A program made the translations under genes and the position numbers. Below are positions 52,650-55,076 of a stretch of DNA of 55,076 nt, piece by piece (the first letter of the stretch is position 1; every line of letters begins with the position of its first letter). Origin of the DNA: an uncultured Gemmatimonadota bacterium (GTDB lineage: Bacteria; Gemmatimonadota; Gemmatimonadetes; Longimicrobiales; Longimicrobiaceae); NCBI GenBank assembly GCA_902805735.1, contig CADCTW010000097.1, forward strand, positions 1-55,076, given 5' to 3'. The notes beneath the pieces are model-generated. The model searched no databases. It had not been told where the DNA came from and saw nothing but the letters and a program-made list of their open reading frames with translations.

Positions 52650-54127
52650 TAGCTCACCCTTTCGTTGACCGCCGCCGTGACGATGTCGAGGTAGACGTAC
52701 TTTGCGCCCGGGCTGTACCTAGCGCCGACGCGCGCCCAGAGCTGCTTGGCCGCGATCGTCGCGGCCGTGTTGACGTTCGGGCCGACATCGACCACGAACC
52801 CCGGGTCAGCCTCAGTGCCGTAGATTGCGCCGAGGCGCTGCAGCCCGGACAGGAACCCGACGAGGTCGCCTCCGTACCGGCCGGCCAGAACCCCCTCCGC
52901 GTCGACCGAACGGTGGCGGTAGCTCGCGGCAATCGCGTAGCCCCGGCCCCGCACGAGCATCGCGGTCCGGGAGTTCGCGAACTGCGTCAGCAGCGGCGCG
53001 GTCAGCGGGTTGGCGAGCGTCTCGTCCCCGTCGACTTGGATGGTGCCGTCCCCGAACAGGTCGACGATCGGGTTGAGGCCCGTCCCGTCGAGTTCGGTGA
53101 CCTCCGCGTCAGTCGCGAGATCCAAGGCTCCGAGGACGTAGCCGCCGAAGTTCGCTCCGCCCGGGAGCCCGGCAGGGTCGCCGTACTCCCCTGCCGCCGC
53201 CTCGTTCGGATTGCCGAGCGCGGCGTCGTTGCGGCTGAGCATCGCGGCCTGCACGACGCTCCACGGCAGCGTCAGGTAGGTGCCAGCGACGGCGCCCTGC
53301 ACAAGCAGCCTGCCGCGGTACATCGCCGCGCGTGCGGCGCCCGCGATGGCTCGTGCGGTCGATGCCGCGGTCTTCGCGGTCGACAGCGCACCCACCGGGG
53401 CGTCGAGGATCGCGCGCTTGTTCACGTCCCCGTTGGCGAGGCCGAGAAGCGCGGTGTGCACGGCGGTGCTCGTCTTCCCGGCGGCGATCACCTGTCCCGG
53501 CCCGGCCCGGCGGTCCAGGCTCGCGAGGTCCGCGGCGAGGGTCGCGTCGGTGACGCCGGCGAGGTCGTCGGCACCGCCGGTCAGCGCGGTCGCGGCGATG
53601 GTCGTCGGCGGCCACTGCGTCGCGTCCGCGCCCGGGATGTAGTCGATGAGCCGGGAGCCGATCGACCAGGCGGCCGCCTCGGCCTGGGAGGCGAGAGCGG
53701 GGCTGACCTCGCTGGCGGTGTCTCCGGCGGTGACGCGCGTCACGGTGAACACCGCGGTTCCCGCTCCGGTGTCGGCGGTGATCGCGACGCGGAGGTCGTT
53801 GCCGGTCGCGCCGAGATCGTCGGCAGTCACGGTGCCCGCCGCGCTGGCGCCCTTCAGGATCGCGAGGGTCGCGCGGGCGGCCGCGGCGCCGACGCGCCTG
53901 CGGACCATGACGCGGCTGCCACCGAGACGGAAGAACGCGGTGACGTAGTCCGGGTCCGGGCTCGTGGTCCAGCGTGGCCCGAACAGCCGGAGCAGGTCAG
54001 CTTCGCTGCGGACCTCCGTCGGCAGGACGGGGCCGCGCGGGAACGTGCCGGGGTAGTGCAGGGTGCCGGTGTCGGTCGGGACGGTCTTGGTCGGCCGGGA
54101 CTGGCTTTCGCGGATGAGGACGGGCAT
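52649..54127 (-). CDS. Contractile tail sheath protein
   Basis: A 492-residue protein starting M-P-V-L-I-R-E-S, with D-T-G-T-L-H-Y-P-G-T-F-P-R-G-P (about 19-33), F-G-P-R (about 49-52) and Y-V-T-A-F-F-R-L-G-G-S-R-V-M-V-R-R (about 60-77), the standard N-terminal pattern of tail sheaths. The C-terminal third (about 370-480) has A-A-S-Y-R-H-R-S-V-D-A-E-G, D-L-V-G-F-L-S-G-L-Q-R-L-G-A-I-Y-G-T and D-I-V-T-A-A-V-N-E, the usual end. It shows that the phage is a myovirus: the sheath contracts to drive the tube into the cell. Confidence 0.9.
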   Translation of the reverse strand: MPVLIRESQSRPTKTVPTDTGTLHYPGTFPRGPVLPTEVRSEADLLRLFGPRWTTSPDPDYVTAFFRLGGSRVMVRRRVGAAAARATLAILKGASAAGTVTADDLGATGNDLRVAITADTGAGTAVFTVTRVTAGDTASEVSPALASQAEAAAWSIGSRLIDYIPGADATQWPPTTIAATALTGGADDLAGVTDATLAADLASLDRRAGPGQVIAAGKTSTAVHTALLGLANGDVNKRAILDAPVGALSTAKTAASTARAIAGAARAAMYRGRLLVQGAVAGTYLTLPWSVVQAAMLSRNDAALGNPNEAAAGEYGDPAGLPGGANFGGYVLGALDLATDAEVTELDGTGLNPIVDLFGDGTIQVDGDETLANPLTAPLLTQFANSRTAMLVRGRGYAIAASYRHRSVDAEGVLAGRYGGDLVGFLSGLQRLGAIYGTEADPGFVVDVGPNVNTAATIAAKQLWARVGARYSPGAKYVYLDIVTAAVNERVS

Positions 54128-54190
54128 GGGCGGTTCTCCTGTCGTTCAGGGGGGATGGTGTGCCGCCCACGGCGGCCAGGAAGGGTGGTG

Positions 54191-54370
54191 CTACTTCTTC
54201 GACTTGGAGCCCTGCTCGGGCTCCTCGGGCGCGGGGGGCGCCTCGACAGTGGGGGCTGCGGCGTCGAGGCCGAGCGGCGCGTCTTCGATGGTGGTTCCGG
54301 CGGGTGCGGTCGCGGTCGGCGCGACGGGGCTACCGGTGCGCAGCGCGTCCTTGATCTCACGGATACTCAT
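54191..54370 (-). CDS. Small Pro/Glu-rich tail-region protein
   Basis: A 59-residue gene in the gap between the tail terminator and the sheath, from ATG 54370 (ATGA overlap with the upstream stop). It starts M-S-I-R-E-I-K-D-A-L-R-T-G and becomes Ala/Pro/Glu-rich, ending Q-G-S-K-S-K-K. It is probably a small accessory of the tail; no family is recognised. Confidence 0.6.
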   Translation of the reverse strand: MSIREIKDALRTGSPVAPTATAPAGTTIEDAPLGLDAAAPTVEAPPAPEEPEQGSKSKK

Positions 54371-55020
54371 GGCTGGATCTCCCAGGTTTCGAGGTCAACG
54401 GTCTCGGCGACGTAGCCGGACGACTCGGGGTTAGATGGGCTCGCAGGCCCAGAGGTCAACTTCAACGCGCGCTCCAGCCGGATGACGAACACGTCAACGC
54501 GGCCCTGCCGGGTGCGCTCGTCGTCGGAGTCGATCTCCTCGCCGTCCCCGCCACCGAGCCACCACACGCCGTCAACGCCCGCCACCGGCTGCTGCTCAAG
54601 GCACAAGACGACCGCGGCCTCATAGCACGTGAGGACGTCCGCGGTGCCCTCCGTGCTCTCACCGAGGACGATGCTGTACACGTGGCAGGTGACGTCGATC
54701 GAGGCCCATTCACCGTCGCGGTCGACGACGGCCTGATCGAGCGGGACAACCCGGACGAACGGTGGGGTGTCCTCCCCGCGCGGCTGGAAGACCCGGGCGG
54801 CCCGGATGGACGACGGGAGCAGCGCGCGCCCACTGACAGCATCGGGCAGCCCGCGGAGAGTCGCGGCATTGGGAAGGTAGGTACCGGCGCCCGGAGTGAC
54901 GGGGGCGCGGGTGGCGGGGTCGATACCGAGCGGCAACCACAGCGCGAGATGCGCGGCGACCGCACGAGCTGCGTCCACGCCGGTGCGCCGCCGGCCGAAC
55001 ACGGCCTCCGGGGTACTCAC
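54367..55020 (-). CDS. Tail terminator/completion-like protein
   Basis: A 217-residue protein from GTG 55020. Central strands and helices around W-A-S-I-D-V-T-C-H-V-Y-S-I-V-L-G-E and the ending V-D-V-F-V-I-R-L-E-R-A-L fit tail-terminator-type proteins that cap the tube and sheath and join the head. It lies just before the sheath gene. Its N-terminal portion is also present at window positions 1-133 because of the terminal overlap. Assignment is by position and general fold. Confidence 0.55.
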   Translation of the reverse strand: MSTPEAVFGRRRTGVDAARAVAAHLALWLPLGIDPATRAPVTPGAGTYLPNAATLRGLPDAVSGRALLPSSIRAARVFQPRGEDTPPFVRVVPLDQAVVDRDGEWASIDVTCHVYSIVLGESTEGTADVLTCYEAAVVLCLEQQPVAGVDGVWWLGGGDGEEIDSDDERTRQGRVDVFVIRLERALKLTSGPASPSNPESSGYVAETVDLETWEIQP

Positions 55021-55076
55021 GACCGCCGGTCCATCAGGTAGCCGCGCAGCATCTCGAGAGACCGAACCTTCGTCGC
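54888..55076. repeat. Terminal direct repeat (copy 2)
   Basis: This copy matches 1-189 with two substitutions (54958 and 54985). It shows that the two window ends join, giving a circular map of about 54,887 bp. Confidence 0.9.
55017..55076 (-). CDS. C-terminal fragment of the morphogenesis protein (duplicate of 130-564)
   Basis: The last 60 bases repeat the 3-prime end of the virion morphogenesis gene, which is complete at 130-564. It is cut by the window edge and is not a separate gene. Confidence 0.85.
   Translation of the reverse strand, partial: ATKVRSLEMLRGYLMDRRS

Noticed and set aside
52634-54415. 593-codon plus-strand frame opposite the sheath gene
   Set aside because: It is the complement of the sheath gene; composition is that of an antisense frame in GC-rich DNA.

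Overview
The window is a complete or near-complete genome of a temperate tailed phage with a contractile tail (myovirus morphology). It is about 54.9 kb, very GC-rich, and most likely infects an actinobacterium. The host inference rests on the composition, an Rpf-like transglycosylase domain, an actinophage-type large terminase, VanY/PG-binding lysins, and heavy use of GTG starts and 1-4 base gene overlaps. The first 189 bases (1-189) recur at 54888-55076 with two mismatches. The sequence therefore closes to a circle of about 54,887 bp, and the window ends fall inside the late operon.

Layout. Almost everything is on the minus strand and reads as one long convoy that starts at the immunity switch (about 32.47 kb), runs down to position 1, crosses the closure and ends at about 35.4 kb. 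The order is: Cro-like regulator; GIY-YIG nuclease and many small genes; a Sak4-like ATPase; a zone of HNH homing-type endonucleases and small zinc or membrane proteins; tyrosine integrase with an excisionase-like HTH; two DNA methyltransferases and a RuvC-like resolvase; helicase loader and DnaB-like helicase; more regulators and a second excisionase-like HTH; an Rpf-like hydrolase; HNH genes; terminase, portal, scaffold, capsid, decoration-type proteins, a giant Trp-repeat surface protein and a connector. After the closure come tail terminator, sheath, tube, frameshifted chaperones, tape measure, baseplate hub, baseplate wedge genes, beta-helix tail spike, and a lysis cassette with holin-like genes and three cell-wall hydrolases. 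A strong hairpin (35328-35362) separates this convoy from the only sizeable plus-strand block (32.5-35.35 kb). That block carries the repressor, a lipoprotein-like and a secreted protein, a structured non-coding stretch and an HNH nuclease, which fits a lysogeny module.

Most notable signals: (1) a compact symmetric switch whose two promoters overlap at their -10 boxes, each with its -35 box inside the other gene's first codons, both predicted to give leaderless transcripts; (2) a 920-residue protein in the head-gene cluster ending in 28 copies of a roughly 14-residue Arg/Thr/Trp repeat; (3) a free-standing 40-residue ORF that copies the C-terminal tail of the integrase; (4) a shuffled family of small proteins sharing an N-terminal PTDPAS module and a C-terminal LAAVLARA module; (5) seven HNH genes plus a GIY-YIG gene, one HNH carrying a copy of its upstream neighbour's C-terminus; (6) a recurrent Ala-Ala-stop junction at early gene boundaries; (7) an Rpf-like lysin whose signal peptide lies in another frame; (8) a plus-strand gene embedded in the tail operon.
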